A program made the position numbers and the translations under genes. DNA of 64,000 bases from Stictocephala bisonia (taxonomy: Eukaryota; Arthropoda; Insecta; Hemiptera; Membracidae), in the NCBI GenBank assembly GCA_035578905.1, contig JAQJVL010000418.1, positions 1-64,000 on the forward strand, written 5' to 3'. Under the pieces are notes generated by a model. That model did not search any database, was not told where the DNA came from, and saw only the letters and a program-made list of their open reading frames with translations. Of the stretch, positions 62,021 to 64,000 are shown piece by piece (the stretch's first letter is position 1; every line of letters starts with the position of its first letter).

Positions 62021-62957
62021 GGAGGCATGTTTTTAAAGTAAGTACCGTTTTGGAATCCCACCGCTGTAGACCTGCGATTGGCGTCCAGTGCATGCGTGCT
62101 AGATACTACCATCTTTTGGCAAGCCACAGCCGCCGTTACGGACCCATTTGACTGTATTTAAGGTCGCTTATGACTGTTTAAAATTCCTCCTCTGATTAAA
62201 AATGCTACCAACTGTAAAGTACATGTTGTGGTAAGTTTTCGTAACAATAAAGACATGAAAGCAGCTGACATTCATCGAGAGATCTGTGAAGTTTATTGAG
62301 AAAACAGAATGAGTGATGGGATGGTATGGAAATGGGTGAGAGCTTTTAAGGTTGTGCGAATGTGCATGATGATGAACGAAGTCGGAAACCTTCACTCATT
62401 ACTGATGACTTAGAGCAAAATGTTGATGGAAAAAGTCAGAGAAAAACAGATGCTTTACAACTGCATCATTATGTAGTGTCTTCAAGTGTGATTATTGAAA
62501 TTGTGACAGACTGTTTAAAGTACCGAAAGTTATGCTTACGGTGGGTTCCCAAAATGCCAATGGAGAATCAAAAAAAAAAAACAAACGTTTGACAAGAATC
62601 ACACAAAAAATGTTTAACCAGTTTTCTCACATTCCTAGAACATAAGAATCGTGATGGTTACAATTTTTTAAACAAAATTAATTGTCACTGTGACATACTC
62701 ATGATGAGTGTCAGCTGCTTCCACACCCTTAGCGTTAAGAAAACTTACACAGTGCATAATTCACAGTTGGCAGCATTTTTAACCAAAGGAGGAATTTTAA
62801 ACAGTCATAAATGACCTTAAATACAGTCGATTGGATCCGTAATGGCGGCTGTGGCTTGCCAATAGATAGTAGTAACCAGCACGCATGCGCTGAATGCCGA
62901 CCGCAGCGCTACAGCGGCGGGATTCCAAAACGGTATTTACTTTAAAAACATGCCTCG
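62021..62957 (+). mobile_element. mariner derivative with ~250-bp inverted arms
   Basis: The ends GGAGGCATGTTTTTAAAGTA and (reverse) CGAGGCATGTTTTTAAAGTA are bounded by TA. The inverted match continues far inward: TIR, then leader, then the start of the transposase frame (AAGCAGCTGACATTCATC at 62259 and its reverse counterpart near 62711). Hence the right arm includes a copy of the 5' transposase region. Between them a degraded frame gives a trace of mariner HTH sequence (MHDDERSRKPSLITDD) and YRKLCLRWVPKM. The catalytic core is missing. Confidence 0.85.
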
Positions 62958-64000
62958 TATTTTATATTTGTATTTATCAGTAGAAACATAGTACATTACA
63001 TAGTCAGCAGTGAAAAAATAAATGTAACAAGATTTTACAGCGATGATAATTAAGTAACATTCTAAAAAAAGGTTCACCCAAAAAATTGAACTGAATTATC
63101 TCTTTTGATATGTGTGTAATATATAAGACTGGAGTTACCATTGCTTAATAATTCAATATTAATTTAACTGTATATTTTAAAATGTACATTTTCTTTACTA
63201 CCTAAATTATAACTTTATTACCTTTACTTTCTTAACTAAATTATAACCTATAATTCTTGATTACACTATTTTCTATAAGTGTATTATAACATTGTAATAA
63301 AGATAAATATAAAGTCTTAAAACACCATATTGGATTTTTTAATTTTGGAGGATGACAGAAAATTAAGTCAATTTTTTTGTTCAATTGAAATGTTCAGTCA
63401 ATATTTCTATCTGAAAAAATGTTTAATGTGTCACTTAAATAAAATTATACTTTATACTTATAATTGAAATATGCCCAGTGAGATGTTATAGTATACAGTT
63501 AGTTGAGCAGCCTTTTTCAAGTATTTTTTAACACCTTTTCTTTTATCAGAAAATCTATTAACACACTAATGTCCACCTCTCACACACAGTTAGTTACTAT
63601 ACACAATTAACTCTACCCTATATATAACATGTGCCTATTAATCCCATACATACAAATCCCAATGGCCTGAGAGCCACACTTACATACACATTGGCATGAC
63701 AATGTACCTGCAGATGATCATAAAAAAAGACAGGATACAACAAATCTACCAGCATCTGTAGATGTAGAAAAAAAGACACCTTTAGATATTTCAGCTTATT
63801 CGGCATGGCTCTTTTTCTAGTTAGTGTAAATTAATAATCATAGTTGATATGATTTCTATTTAAAAAGAAAATAGCATTATTTTAATATCAAATAAAATGT
63901 TACAAGGTTAAATAACACACTTCAAAACATCTTTAATGTGTACAATAATCTAAATTTAAATGTTACATAATCTGTGTTTCAGAATAGTTAAAATCATTAC
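62958..64000. other. AT-rich non-coding, presumably SRPRA intron
   Basis: No SRX-domain exon was recognised on the minus strand. Since exon A starts at 59800 in phase 0 and needs upstream coding sequence, this is most simply intron. Confidence 0.5.

Noticed and set aside
63618..63806. Minus-strand ORF as a candidate for the missing SRPRA SRX exon
   Set aside because: Its residues (LVDLLYPVFFYDHLQVHCH) do not follow the SRX pattern and no acceptor/donor pair in the right phase was found.

Overview
The window is eukaryotic nuclear DNA from an arthropod, most likely an insect (a hemipteran is my weak guess). The evidence is the AT-rich base composition, GT-AG introns of 2-15 kb, one split housekeeping gene, and a dense load of insect-type transposons (BEL/Pao, Ty3/gypsy, mariner, piggyBac-like, hAT, pogo/Tigger and several LINE families). 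I see no bacterial gene organisation, rRNA, tRNA or CRISPR array. HOST GENE: one conserved cellular gene spans most of the window on the minus strand. It is the signal recognition particle receptor alpha subunit (SRPRA). Ten exons (59626-59800 down to 13286-13411) join in frame and encode about 512 residues, from the linker after the SRX domain through the complete NG GTPase domain to the stop codon. The N-terminal SRX exon(s) must lie beyond 64000. One intron uses a GC donor (exon 47404-47548). LAYOUT: 1-13285 lies downstream of the gene and holds a piggyBac-like relic (2923-3847), a second piggyBac-like end (from about 6394), a BEL/Pao pol relic (7490-8830), a 36-bp minisatellite (11700-12118) and a Tigger-type MITE (to 12874). 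The 15.2-kb intron 15425-30630 contains a 5'-truncated RNase-H LINE (15647-17220), an internally deleted PHD-ORF1 LINE (17910-19260), a young complete-length Ty3/gypsy element (20646-26686, LTRs differing at 2 of 611 positions, intact pol, broken gag) and a 2.5-kb non-autonomous hAT (27701-30236). The 9.9-kb intron 30759-40647 contains a decayed minus-strand LINE (about 31007-38040). That LINE is interrupted by an apparently intact pogo/Tigger transposon (33668-36043) and by the minisatellite (32403-33253). A foldback element lies at 39282-39719. Introns from 40820 to 59625 hold further MITEs, LINE fragments, a mariner with a piggyBac-like element nested in it (54168-56068), and a Tc1/mariner-type deletion derivative (57517-58108). 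Past the last visible exon, 62021-62957 is a mariner derivative with very long inverted arms. HOW IT FITS: only SRPRA is a host function. It is the GTPase receptor that docks ribosome-SRP complexes at the ER. Everything else recognisable is mobile or tandem repeat DNA that expands its introns and flanks. The most notable signals are the coding-intact Tigger element, the recent Ty3/gypsy insertion with its odd gag-pol junction, a 36-bp minisatellite recurring at about six nearby places, and several nested or rearranged DNA transposons. I found no convincing new multi-gene system.
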